This document shows positions 12,889 to 24,168 of a stretch of DNA of 64,000 nucleotides, in pieces. This DNA comes from Caenorhabditis remanei (Eukaryota; Nematoda; Chromadorea; Rhabditida; Rhabditidae): assembly GCF_010183535.1 (NCBI RefSeq), contig NC_071329.1, positions 19,792,879 through 19,856,878 of the forward strand, read 5' to 3'. A program made the position numbers and the translations under genes. Position 1 is the first letter of the stretch. Every line of letters begins with the position of its first letter. Under the pieces are notes generated by a model. The model was given only the letters and a program-made list of their open reading frames with translations, had not been told where the DNA came from and did no database searches.

Positions 12889-13909
12889 ATGCATTGGTTT
12901 GGATCTCTTTTTCAAGTTTTTATTGATACAATTTACTCTAGTAAAAAAGAAGAAAAATATGACACAGTTCGAAAACTTGGTTCTGGTTCATTTGGTGAAG
13001 TGTTTCTTATGGTGAGCAGCGAGGATCCCAATATCAAGGTTGCAGAGAAAAGGATAGTTCTAGAAAATAGATCAATTCATTTTGTGAACAAAGAGTTTTC
13101 AATTCATAAGCAACTATCAGAAATTAGTCACGACAATGTTATCAAAATGTTCGAAATGCGTCAATGTCCCTCATTCTATTATTTTGTACTGGAGTATGCG
13201 GAAAACGGAGATGTTTTTGATAGAATCATACCAGGCTCTGGAATGAAATTTTCTGTGGCTCAGAAGTATTTCAAACAACTGATTGCTGGATTGAAGTTTA
13301 TCAATGCAAATCATTTGATTCATCGGGATATCAAACCGGAAAACCTGCTAATTACGAAAAACGGTAAGTAACAACTGTAAAAACTTTTGATTGTAGATTA
13401 CTAGCCACAAAATATTACTTCAGATGTCATCAAAATCTGCGACTTCGGATCTGCCACAATATTCCGTCGCAACGGAAAAGAGCTAATGTTAAAATCATTT
13501 GGAGGAACCGAAGAATTCATTGCACCGGAAGTATGGGGTGGTGTTTTGCATAGAGGACCTCCACTAGACGTATGGTCAGCTGGGATAACATTGATCAACA
13601 TGATGACTGGACTAATGCCATGGAAGAGAGCTGATGAGTAAGTGAAGTTTTTAGTTTTCACTTGTAAATTGCAGTACCGGATTACAGAGGATCTATTGAT
13701 TATCGTAGATGGATAAGAAGGGAGAGCCTCAGCGAGAAGCCATGGAATAAAGTTGACAAGTTGACACAAGGTAACTTTTCTAACGTGTAATTTGTTGCAG
13801 TGCCTTTTTTTTAGATTTTCTCCAGCGTATTCTGACTAGCGATGTTGAGAATAGGCTGACAATTGCGGAAATCGAAAGTCATTGTTGGATGAATCAGAGG
13901 ATTATTTGA
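12889..13909 (+). CDS. Short CHK1-like serine/threonine kinase
   Basis: Four exons, 12889-13363, 13424-13637, 13688-13770 and 13815-13909, give 288 residues in frame. Kinase motifs are in order: glycine loop LGSGSFGEVF, the lysine in VAEKRIV, HRDIKPENLL, DFGSA in place of a bare DFG, and a degenerate APE segment IAPEVWGG followed by LDVWSAGI. The pattern resembles CHK1-like kinases expanded in nematodes. The protein ends at the kinase core and lacks the regulatory C-terminal region of CHK1. For exon 3 the first AG (after TTGCAG) would give an in-frame stop; the AG at 13687 restores the frame and the expected subdomain. Substrate and pathway cannot be told from sequence. Confidence 0.75.
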
Positions 13910-13942
13910 TTGTCTAATTACAGTTTTAAAAGCAGTTTTCAT

Positions 13943-14499
13943 TAAAGGAGGACTGAAGTCATATTTTTTTATTTCAGATTATGATACTTCAAAAAATTCT
14001 GAGCAACTTTCATCATTGGAGCATGTGCTAAAAATCGCTCTAAATGCCCTAAATTCACGTTTTCCCGGCTCAAAAGGAGCCTAGGTGGAAGAGTTTTCAC
14101 ACGCGAATTTGTGCCCCCGTGTAGTCCTCTCGGACAAAATTATTACTTTTTATTTCTCGATTTTTCGTTTTCTTGCTTTTTTCAACAAAATTTCGTGTTT
14201 TTCTTCTTTTATTTACGATATAAAGTGAAAAAAACACGGAAATTTGTTGAAAAAAGCAAGAAAACGAAACATCGAGAAATTAAAATAAATAATTTTGTCC
14301 GAGAGGACTACACGGGGGCAAAAATTCGCGTGTGAAAACTCTTCCACCTAGGCTCCTTTTGAGCCGGGAAAACGTGAATTTAGGGCATTTAGAGCGATTT
14401 TTAGCACATGCTCCAATGATGAAAGTTGCTCAGAATTTTCTGAAGTATCAGAATCTGAAATAAAAAAATATGACTTCAGTCCTCCTTTAAGTACTTTCA
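13943..14499. mobile_element. Palindromic MITE with TTAA ends
   Basis: The arms AGGAGGACTGAAGTCATATT and its complement near 14473-14494 are inverted and each is flanked by TTAA. Inside, the arms continue through a conserved GTAGTCCTCTCGGACAAAAT segment and its complement. TTAA would fit piggyBac-type insertion, but this is an inference. It lies 3' of the kinase gene. A related copy sits at 39175-39572. Confidence 0.7.
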
Positions 14500-14668
14500 A
14501 AGGTACTTTCGGATAGAGGTGTGAATTCCCATGTTTGTATGCCTCATTTGTATTTGTATAAGAATCTATCTAGCCGACATTTTTGACATCTTAATTGTTA
14601 TTGTCTGTCTTTGAGAGCTAACCTTATTTAAACAAAGACAGTCAGGTATCTTTGCCGAGGAGATAATA

Positions 14669-16222
14669 CACTGCGGGACATAAATATGGAGCCACTTTAA
14701 TTTTTAATTTTTTTGGAAACATTTTGTCGTTTTCAAAAATTTTTTAAATGTCAATAATGTACTTTCCGGGTCTAAAAAACGGTACACTTGTTGAAAGTTT
14801 GAAAGATTTCGGGTTTTTGAAAGTTTTGAAAAAAGTGTGAAAAAAGGCTTATTTCTATGGGACATAAGTATGGAGCCACCCCTGAAAAAAAGAATAACCG
14901 CAAAGGACGTTGTCTAAAAACTTTGAAATCATATTCTCCGTCCAAAATTGAGTTGTTTAGAGATATTTCTTTAACAATTTCAGTGAAAAACTTTTGAGAA
15001 AAACTAGAATTTTGGCAAATTTTCGAGTCTTTTCATTTTTGGTATATATTTTGTAAACAAGTAATCTCTAGCAAACTAATTTAGTTATAATCTAATCAAA
15101 CACTCTTGATTGTTTGTTTAGAATTGTTTTTGTAAAGACATGTAACGTTTTGTAGAATCTACGTGACTTCAAACTCAAAGAATGAGTGATATTTCGAAAT
15201 TGAGGCTAAGTTTTAGCTCTTATTCTCCGAATTTCACCTTTTCAGCTAATTTTTTTCGCATTTTAAAACAAAGTCTGTTTTTTGTTTCAGTTATCAACAC
15301 CTTGCGTTAATTTACTGGCCTCTAGACTGCTGAAAAAAGCACTAAAACAGAATTTTTCGACCATTGTGATGAATGAAATTCCTGAACCAATTTAAAACGT
15401 ATCTAATGTGGAATTATGGTTGCAATTTGAAACGAATTATATTTTTGTGTTTATTGTTTCTCATTCTAGAAATTTTCCAAGCCGTTGCGACTATTTCCAC
15501 CAACTTATAGATTACAGCACCTTACAAATGAATGAAAATTGACGTTGGCTCTATTTTTAGCAGCCTAGAGACCAGTAAATTAATTTAGGATGTTTATAAC
15601 TAAAACAAAGAACCCGACTTTGTTTTAATCTACAAAAAAAATTAGTTGAAAAGGTGAAGTTCGGAGAATATGAGCTAAAATGTAGCCTCAATTTCGAATC
15701 ATGGCTCATTCTTCGAATTTCAAGTCACGTAAGTTCTACAAAATGGTGAATGTCTCTACAAAAACAACTATAAACTGACAATCAAGAGTGTTAAATTAGA
15801 TTATAACTGAAATAGCTTTATACAGTTGACATGTTCACAAAACATATTCAAAAAATGAAAAGACTCGAAAATTTCCCAAAGTTCTAGTTTTTCTCAAAAG
15901 TTTTTCACTGAAATTGTTGAAGAAATATCTCTAAACAACTCAATTTTGGACGGAGAGTAAGATTTCAAGATTTTTAGACAACGTCCTTTGGGGTTTTTCC
16001 TTTTTTCAGGGGTGGCTCCATACTTATGTCCCATAGAAATAAGCCTTTTTTCACACTTTTTTCAAAACTTTCAAAAACCCGAAATCTTTCAAAATTTCAA
16101 CAAGTGTACCGTTTTTTTGACCCGGAAAGTACATTATTGACATTTAAAAATTTTTTGAAAACGACAAAATTTTTCCAAAAAAATTAAAAATAAGAGTGGC
16201 TCCATATTTATGTCCCGCAGTG
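14669..16222. mobile_element. 1.55-kb foldback element with TA duplication
   Basis: The ends CACTGCGGGACATAAATATG and its complement are perfect and flanked by TA. Complementarity runs almost the whole length, with the centre near 15.45 kb, so the element is one huge hairpin with diverged arms. TA flanks point to the Tc1/mariner superfamily. No coding region is visible in it. Confidence 0.8.
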
Positions 16223-16453
16223 TAAAGGTTCATATTGCATTTTTGAACTCTTCTATCATTTCCTTCACTGAAGGGACTCTGAATTGTTTGGCAACTAGAA
16301 ATTGGCGCCATTAGCACACATTTCACAGGTTCTGTTTTATTAATACAAATGATATTACTGTTCCTGTCTCCGAAGAAAAAATACTATAAGATTTAAGCAA
16401 GAGAAAAGATAAACCCTAACATAACTCAAAGATCATTTGAAATTTTCAAAAAG

Positions 16454-17796
16454 TCAATAGTATGGATAGAAACTAGTTGGGTTAGAGCAGGGAAGGTTGT
16501 TTGGAATTAGTGCATTTCCATGTAAAGGGGCGTAACCGGAAACGGATGAAACTGTTCCATAGCGGACCGGAGGTGCTTGCCAGCTTGTTCCATCATAGGT
16601 GGCCTCTTTGCTTACAGATGAAGATACACGTTCCTTTTTAGGACTTCTCCAATGCTGATGCTTCTGAGAGAAGGAATTGTAGATTTTTTGCAATTCTTGT
16701 TCTTAATTATTATTCAATCAATCCTCAAAATAACAAGATCTACTTCGAAATGTTAAGTCAAGAAGCGTACTCTGTGTGTAGCAGCAGAAACCTATTAGTC
16801 GCCTAAGAGAATAATTCATGACCAAGTAATATTTTTGAAGCTTGAAAATTGCCATACCGTCCAGTCATTGCTGATTGAGTTATCCTTCTCCTTCAAAGCT
16901 CGCTTTTTATGAGAATGCTCTCTCGGAGACTGGGTTGGTTGTGGTGATGGAGGAGGAAACGCGCTAGGCGAGCACTGATATTGAGGAGAAGACATTTCAA
17001 CAGCAGGAAGTCCATAAGCAAGAGGATAAACCATGAGCTGTGTTGGGAAGTATCTTAACGGGTTTCCAAGCAGTGCTGTGTACTGAAGCTGCTGCTAAAA
17101 CAATGAAAATGTAAATTAATTGCTTTCATGCAACGAGATACCTGGCTAACCGCAGCAGCAGTTGTAACCAAATCAGAGATTAGTGGCTGGAGAAGAGGAG
17201 AACATGCCATGCCTTGGAAACCGCCAATTAGTTGATTTTGTGATTGAAACTCCTAGAAATAACAACAATTGGCTACTATTTAAGAGAAGTTAGTCATGCC
17301 TGGTTCAACTCAACAAGTCTGTTCTTCTGCTCCAATCGTCGTTTCCCTTTCAAAAGTACTTGCTTTTTAATGTGCGAAGGAGGGTGGTAGTACTTACATC
17401 CAACTCGTGTGCATTCACTCTGGAATTGAGCTTTTGAGCCTTTTTATTTGAGTTACTCTTATAGATATGAATTTTAATCTAAATTAACAGTTTCCTTCTA
17501 ATGATCTCCCAAAAAAAAGAATCATACCTTAATATTGTCAAAGCAAACCGTCACTCTTCTTTGTAGAATTTCAGTTCCGGGTAATGGATGAGCAAACTTG
17601 CAGACACTTCGTTTACACTGATGCTGCAAGAATTCGCGGCATGCATAAATCTGAAAAGAAAGGCTTATGCGCATCTATAACAGGCAGGGCATGCCATTAG
17701 CCATCCACTGTCCTTGAAAGGTTGAGTTAAGGAAGTCGGCGTGACAGCTGGCGGTGAAGGCACTGCACTTGTTAAGGTAAGATTTTGATCGTTCAT
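16454..17796 (-). CDS. mbl-1: Muscleblind-like CCCH zinc finger RNA-binding protein
   Basis: Muscleblind proteins bind YGCY-type RNA and control alternative splicing and RNA localisation. Exons are 17695-17796, 17528-17650, 17300-17419, 17142-17252, 16858-17094 and 16454-16663, all in phase 0, giving 300 residues. Two CCCH fingers are visible: C38-C46-C51-H55 (CREFLQHQCKRSVCKFAH) and C70-C78-C83-H87 (CFDNIKSECTRVGCKYYH). The KDSGWLM lead-in aligns with the KDxxWL motif of the family. The finger pair is followed by HPPSHIKKQVLLKGKRRLEQ and a Pro/Gln-rich tail. Two introns appear to use GC donors (after 17695 and after 17300). An acceptor abuts the start codon, so an upstream exon or trans-splicing is possible. 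The gene could be mbl-1 itself or a diverged paralogue. Confidence 0.75.
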
Positions 17797-19789
17797 TCTG
17801 AAAATCGAAACATATTTTATTGAAAAATAGAAAAAAAAATATTAAGAAGAGTAGTTCTCAAAGCAGTCATCTCAAATTTACAAAATTACTGAGATCTCTG
17901 TAATACTCTATCATCTGGAGATGTAAGTACAAAGCGGCATATTGGGGGTTCCTAGAAGAAATACCAGAACAATTCTGACTGAAAAAACGTTTTCATCAAA
18001 AATTCATTCGTTGAAAAAGTTTTGATAGCTTTGAAGCCAGTCGAGTACTCTTCTTCGGTTTTAAGGTAATCAATCATGAAAAGCAACACAACAAAATATA
18101 GGAAACAGACTAGAAAATAAATGAATAAACTTTTGTTCAAAAGAGAAAGGAATCAAGAAGATCGGAAGAACAACAGTTTTCTATATCTGCGTATCTCAAA
18201 ACGGACACACTATTTCCCTCTCCCTAAACGACGCGAAGGAACGTGTAGCTGTGTGCAATGGTCTGCCAGAGTCGACATATTGCGAAACATAAATTCAAAT
18301 GTAGTCTGCGTCTCCGTTGATCTGCCTATATTAAAAGTGATATAATATATGTACAAAGGTTGATGGCGCCATAAACATTGGGGTAGAGAGCAGATGAGTC
18401 GTATTTCCTTTTTGAAGCAGTAGAAAGAGAATAGTTACAAAATAGACTCGTGATTGTGATTATTTGAATAGTTTCATAATGGATTCATAATGTATCCAAA
18501 ACAAATCATTCTCAGCAAATGGAGTGGTCGTATACGGTTGAGTAAGTGTTGGTATGGAATTGCGTGATATGTATTCAAAAAAGACTCCTTTCACTTTTAT
18601 AATGTCCTTGATGTACATATACATATACTCCTGAAACGTCTATGATAAATTCAAATTGGATGCGGGCGTTGTATATTGAGAAGCCGGTTTTCAGTTGAAA
18701 TTGTTCAACTTTGAAAGTGTGTCATGGTAATTCTGATTGTTCCATCAAGTAGATTCTTAATGAATTGTACAGAACAAAAGTAGAACTTCATTTTTGTAGT
18801 TGACAACGTTTTGGTACGGGCACCCCCTAGTATGCTATGTACGTATCGACCAAGTAATTTTTTCCTTAAATCGATCAATTTCAGTGCAGAAATGACCATA
18901 AATCTCTAGGGAATGCCGGTACAAAAAAGTTGTCAACTACAAAAATAGAAATCTTATTTTAATCTGTATTATCGAAATAAAAAAGTTCCGACATTTTTTC
19001 CTCGTCGGTGTTTGCGGACTCAAGCCAAAATTATCAAATTTTGGCTTGAGTCCGCAAACACCGAGGGGGAAAAAATGTCGGAACTTTTTTGTTGCGACAA
19101 TATTCCTCATTAAAACATACGTGATAGGACAATCAGAATTACTATGATGCTCTCTCTAAATTTGTCATTTTCACCTGAAAACAACCAAAGTTCATAACCT
19201 TTGGCCGGTACTGTAGTTGCCAACTTTTTGAAGAAGTCGCTCATCAAAAAATTATAGACAACCAAAGTAGCGACAAGCGCACAGTTCAATCCAGAAGGTT
19301 TCCAACTCTTTCCTTTATGCTAAGCCAGGCTGCCTATCTTATCTTATCTTGTCAAATCTAATTCTTGAAAAAACAGTACAAAAATCTGTCTGTTTTCCTA
19401 ATTATTCTAGACCTATCATTTTCAAGTGAGGTTTGATCTACATCTAAATCCTTTCGCTGTTTAATCCTGTATGTCCCTCAAAATCAATACATTACGCATT
19501 TCTAATATTTCGGTTTGAAGATCAAAAAGTTCGCCTGGTCACTCGCTATCAGTTGTCTCCTTATCACTGATCTTGATATCATCTATGGTTTTTTCCTTTC
19601 ATCAATTATTCTTATCAATTGGTCTCGAGGTCTTTCCTCGCCGCCGATTTGTTATAAAAAAAATTCAGTTTTCTTTTCATTACTGCACCTCTTTTTTTTC
19701 TTTCCTTGTTTTTCTTTCTCATTTGTGTGTAGAGAACTTTTCTTTTTTTTTCTTCACATTTTGAATAGTTTCCAATTTTCAGATTTGAA
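17797..19789. other. Divergent intergenic region with repeats
   Basis: About 2 kb separates the muscleblind-like gene and the thioesterase gene. The part before 18.65 kb has no recognised feature. The part from 18.68 to 19.22 kb is a palindromic element described separately. Pyrimidine-rich tracts precede the thioesterase start. No coding exon was seen. Confidence 0.45.
18680..19217. mobile_element. Palindromic MITE with nested hairpin
   Basis: This is a relative of the element at 10534-10997. The right end reads GGCCGGTACTGTAG, but the matching left terminus is missing, so the left arm is truncated. Inside it, 18968-19097 is a second, nearly perfect hairpin with arms AAAAAAGTTCCGACATTTTT and TTTGGCTTGAGTCCGCAAAC. 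A half copy of that inner hairpin lies at about 21782-21812. Confidence 0.65.
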
Positions 19790-21265
19790 ATGCTTTCACG
19801 GCACTTGGCTAAACAAATTTCGCAAGTCCGGGCGCTCACCAAGCTTCAATATTTCGTGGTAACTTTTTCAGCCTCATTTCCTCTCTTAATATTCATTTTT
19901 CAGACTCGTAAATTCTCTACTGATCCAAACTACGTCATAGACAAAATGGTGTCGTCCACATTCACACACGTGGCAAAATGCCAGCCAGATAGTTTCAGTG
20001 CCGAAGAGAAGAATACAAAAGTGTTGGAGCCAAGAACCATAGAGCACAGCTATCGAAAGTTTGTGATCCCGTTGAGCACCGACACAGACAAACAGAAAGA
20101 ATACTTGAGTGCGTCGGGAAGTGTTCGACTTGGGAAAATTCTGGAAGACTTGGATCATATGGCTGTCCACGTTGCATACGTTCACAATTCTGACAATAGA
20201 ACGCTTGATGAGCCGATGACTTTGCCAAGGACCATTGTGACAGCGTCCGTTAAAAGAATTGATCTAAACAAGTGAGATTACTGTTTGAAATTTGGCGAAT
20301 GTGGTTTAATTTCAGAGTAGATATTCATCCGTCTCGTGACATTATCATTGATGGACAAGTCACGTATGCCGGCACGAGTAGTATGCAAGTGTGTCTCCGA
20401 CTGTTCCAGAATGATGAGAATGAAAATCTGAATCATCTTCTGAAGGCTGAGTTTATAATGGTCTCCCGTGATCCTCTAGATGGCACTAAATCAGTACGTG
20501 TTCACGGTCTGACCGCACGGACTCCAGATGAGGCTGAGACTATCAATAGAACCAAGGAGCACTTCCGCAAGATGGGGAACTCGGCGAATCGTCAGCCAAC
20601 TAATGAAGAGTTCAATTTGATACATAACATGTATAACGAGTTGATTGGGAGAAGTATGGTGCATGATGTGGCGGTCTTGTCGGTGAGCTCTGTTTCAAAA
20701 CCAAATCTCTCAACATTATTTTCTAGAAATCCGAAATGTGGATGCATAAAACCAATCTATCAGTCACTGAGATCTGCTTCCCAGAATACCAGAACATGTA
20801 TGGCAAAATATTTGGAGGATTTCTCATGAGAAAGGCTCTCGAGCTGGCTCACACCAATGCAAAGTTATACTGTAAGGGTCGTGTTGCTATCCGATCGATG
20901 GATCAAATTGAATTCAAGAAGCCCGTTGAAATCGGTCATGTTCTTCATTTCGATTCGTTTGTCACTTATACCGATGGGCGGTACATTCAAGTCAAAGTGG
21001 GCGCCTCGATTTCGGATCAACATCAGCTACCGGAGCTAGCGAAGTTGAATAATCCAACTTTGGGAGAAGAGGTAATAAAAATAGTTTTTCTCTAAACATT
21101 CACATTTTTCAGGCCCGTGTCAACACCAACGTCTTCAACTTCACCATGGAAAGTGTAGAGAATCCGAGCGTGCTCAAGGTGGTTCCCAAGCACTATGTGC
21201 ATACGACAAGCTATTTGGAAGGGCGGCGTCTTCTCAATAATACGTTGAAAAGAATTGTGAATTAG
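19790..21265 (+). CDS. Acyl-CoA thioesterase, ACOT9/double-hotdog type
   Basis: This enzyme family hydrolyses acyl-CoA to free acid and CoA, usually in mitochondria. Exons are 19790-19858, 19904-20271, 20316-20682, 20727-21071 and 21113-21265, closing at 433 residues. The first 30 residues are basic and hydroxylated with no acidic residue, consistent with a mitochondrial targeting peptide. Two hotdog repeats follow: the first includes GKILEDLDHMAVHVAYVHN and SVKRIDLNKVDIHP, the second FPEYQNMYGKIFGGFLMRKA and SMDQIEFKKPVEIGHVLHF. The Asn/Asp-containing helix lead-ins match the ACOT9/10 pattern. An acceptor (AATTTTCAG) lies eight bases before the start codon. Confidence 0.88.
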
Positions 21266-22053
21266 AATCTCTGTTTTGGTAGTATTTTGATATGAATATT
21301 TATTTTGTTTATGAATTTATTGATGTTTTGAATGAAGAAATCTTGAAAGCAGTCGATCTATTTTATGTTGAAATTAGACATTTTTCTGACGATTTGTTAT
21401 CAGCATCACACTTGTCAAGGTCTGGGTACATGGCGTTGAAGCTCAAATTTCCAATTTTTACGAATTTTTTTTTCGCGAAAAAGTCAAATTTTCGACTATC
21501 ATTTCAGAAATAGAAGAAATTCTGAAAAGTCATCAGAAGTTTTCGCATTTTTGATGAAAAATTTCAAAAATTTCAAAAAATATTGAAAATTGGTTCATTT
21601 TTTGAATCCGGGCCTTTGGGTCTATTCGGGCCTTGCCGGGCCTTGACAGGTGTAATCAAAATTGTTTTCTTCTTTTTTTATTAACCCTGATTTGAAGTAT
21701 AAATTGGGATTTTTCAGAACTTCGAGTTTCCGATTCATTTTTTCAAGTTAAAGTTTAAAATAATTCGTAATACGTATTTTCGCAACAAAAAAGTTCCGAC
21801 ATTTTTTCCTCATCTAAATAGTCAAAAACGTGTACAACTTGATAAAACTTTCTGAAAATGTGCAAAAAAATTACAGCACGAACTCTCGCGTCAATTATGA
21901 TGCACCGCACGCAACTACGAATTGCGTGCAATTACGAAAGTACTATGCACTATGCATTTTAATTTACGCGCATGTTTGCAACAAGTGGTTTTTTTCCTTG
22001 TATTTAAAATTGTAAAATTTGTGAAAAAATACAAATAAAAATTTTCAGAAAAC
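21266..22053. other. Intergenic region with repeat fragments
   Basis: No gene was seen. A CGGGCC-rich repeat fragment lies at about 21605-21650, of a kind also present near 31.05, 37.44 and 48.02 kb. A half copy of the hairpin at 18968-19097 lies at about 21782-21812. The 3' part carries the promoter of the BTB gene. Confidence 0.45.
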
Positions 22054-23160
22054 ATGTCATCCGATTCAATTATTAAATTGAACATCGGCGGCACCATTTT
22101 TCAAACCACAAAAGCCACATTATCAAAATTCAACGGAATGTTCAAAGTGATGATGGAGACTGATATTCCGGTTAGTTCTTCGTTAATTAGTTGACCTCTA
22201 TTAGAAGATATTATAATTTTAAATTGCTGATTTTCAGGTTGCCAAAGACGAATCCGGTGCGATTTTCATTGACCGATCACCGAAACACTTCGATTCGATT
22301 CTGAATTATCTTCGTGATGGAAATATTGTTTTACCGGAGTCAAGAAAAAAAGAAGTGAAGGAAATTGAAAAAGAAGCACATTTCTATTTATTGGATGGTC
22401 TCGTCGAGTTGTGCAATCAGAAAATTTCGGAAAAATCGGAAAATTCTCACAAAAAGCTTCTGAAAACAATCGATTGTGATTCGGATCTTCTTCAAATTAT
22501 TGTCGATCCAATCAAGGTTAGTCAAGAGACAAGTATTCATTGAAATAGTGATTTCAGCCGGTTCTCGTCTTCCACTGCCCAGTAAATAATGTTGGAGGTA
22601 TTCAATTTCCGCTGGAATTCGATGTTGTAAATTTTATAAAGCAGTACGAACATAAAATGGACGTTTATTTCAGTGAGTTTCAGCGAAAAATCGGAGTTTT
22701 TAAGCAGAAAACGAGTTTTTGAATGGAAAATTAAGTTTTTGAATAGAAAAATTGACAAAATCCAGCTAAAACTGGTTTTTTACAAGAACATTTTAGTCTA
22801 AACACCATGATTTTCTGCCTCAAACCCATTTTTTTCAGCCTCAAAACCATGATTTTCAGTGTCAAAAGTGTGACTTTCAGCTTCAAAACAGCGATTTTTG
22901 CGTGTTCGCGATAGTTCACTCAAAGAAGCAAGAGCAAAAACGAATTTTTGCTACCAATTAACTGTGAAAAAAGAAAATATCACTTTTCAGAACCCTACGA
23001 AACCGGACGCTCGGCGAGATGTTTGGAATGGCAATGGACATTTTACAGGAAGAATTATGCCGAAGGAAATCTTCAACGTGACCCTCGTCAAACATTCGGA
23101 CAACAGCTCGAAGCTAGTCTTAAATTTTTCTTCACCGATTTTCCGGATTTTCAAATTTAA
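22054..23160 (+). CDS. BTB/T1 (potassium-channel tetramerisation type) protein
   Basis: Exons are 22054-22170, 22238-22516, 22558-22672 and 22991-23160, closing in frame at 226 residues. Residues 1-100 form a T1-type BTB domain: IIKLNIGGTIFQTTKATLSK, GAIFIDRSPKHFDSILNYLR, then EIEKEAHFYLLDGLVELC. There is no channel part. The rest resembles the C-terminal half of small KCTD-like proteins, which are often CUL3 ligase adaptors. The third intron (22673-22990) is 318 bases, with low-complexity AAAACC/CTCAAA repeats. The C-terminus is short and may be incomplete if a further exon exists. Confidence 0.8.
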
Positions 23161-23494
23161 GTTCGTTGTAAGCTGTTAAATCTGGAAATGAGAATGAAAG
23201 AGAGTGCGCTAGAGCTTTCAGAAGGTCTATTTCATCATCTGCTGACGTTTCCAGACAAAACCTTTCAGATTCATTTCATTTCAATGTGCGCAATTGGAGC
23301 ATTCATGACAACCAGTGTGCTTCACCTATACTTCAAAACCGATAAAAATCGATGAAAATATTCGTCGCTTTTATAAAATAAACCGGTTTTTCTTTGGTGA
23401 AAAATTGATTTTAATCAGTTTTCACCGGTTTATTTTTTATTTTTACCGGTTTTTTTTGTGAAAATTTAAATTCCACTGCGGTTTTCTATCATAT
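23161..23494. other. 3' flank of BTB gene
   Basis: Some open stretches continue after the stop codon of the BTB gene, with a family-like reading such as CAIGAFMTTSVLHLYF near 23285-23335. This may be a remnant of a longer ancestral C-terminus or an alternative last exon. I could not join it in frame with good splice sites. Confidence 0.35.
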
Positions 23495-23830
23495 TTTTCT
23501 ACATTTCCACATGGAAGTCAAGGATGGACTTGCTACTCCATAGTACTATTTACCTAAAGCTATTCGATCTTTAACAAAAATTTCAGTATGTTAGTATGAA
23601 TGGAACACCAATTCGCACTTTTTTCTGAAAATTTCTGACTTATTGCCATTTTTCAGATAATAAGGAAATAATAAGAAAGAGATAAATTCAATTTTATTAA
23701 AACACCAAATCAAGTAAATAAAACACTGACCGTTTCTATCAGTTTCTTCTGATTCTCCAGAAAATGTATTGTGTTCCCAGACTGATTTTCCCAGAATTAT
23801 GAAAAGCCTGCGACACACATTGCGAGTAAG
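23495..23830. pseudogene. Truncated duplicate of F-box 3' end and flank
   Basis: The stretch around 23508-23545 (ACATGGAAGTCAAGGATGGA, then CTTGCTACTCCATA) matches the last coding bases of the F-box gene at 26250-26272. The following CTAAAGCTATTCGAT and, at about 23690, the ATCAAGTAAATAAAAC segment match 27842-27950 next to the membrane-protein gene. It is therefore a partial copy of the 26.25-28.0 kb flank, without the transposons that now split that flank. Confidence 0.65.
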
Positions 23831-23835
23831 ATCAT

Positions 23836-24064
23836 TTTTATATATAAAACGCGTGTGGGCTCTGTCTGTGGATTTGTCTGTGTGTTTTTCAGGATGTTCG
23901 CAAGATTTTTGAGAAATTTGAGGGAGAGCGCGCCATCGGCAAAAGTCGACCCCGCCCTCTCAGCCATGTGAACGCTTTTGAGAGAAGGCCAATAGGGAAA
24001 TAAGAAGATGGCAGCCGTATGAACCGCCAAAGGCGGGGCAGTGGTAGGGTCATAATACGTCATC
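23836..24064. repeat. Dispersed repeat, possibly Helitron-derived
   Basis: The unit starts near TATATATAAAACGCGTGTGG and ends with a GC-rich CCGCCAAAGGCGG hairpin. A diverged second copy is at 39868-40130. Placement in Helitrons rests on the terminal hairpin only, and no CTRR end was confirmed. Confidence 0.5.
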
Positions 24065-24168
24065 AAGTCTTTCCCATTCTATCCCATCTGTCCTCTGTTT
24101 ACCGTTTTATCGAGCGATCCTATTCAGAATACTAGTTGTTTCTCCCATAAAGTAATTTTAGTGTCCGC

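Noticed and set aside
13638..13678. Kinase intron ending at the first TTGCAG acceptor
   Set aside because: It leads to an in-frame TGA within a few codons. The AG at 13687 restores the kinase subdomain in frame.
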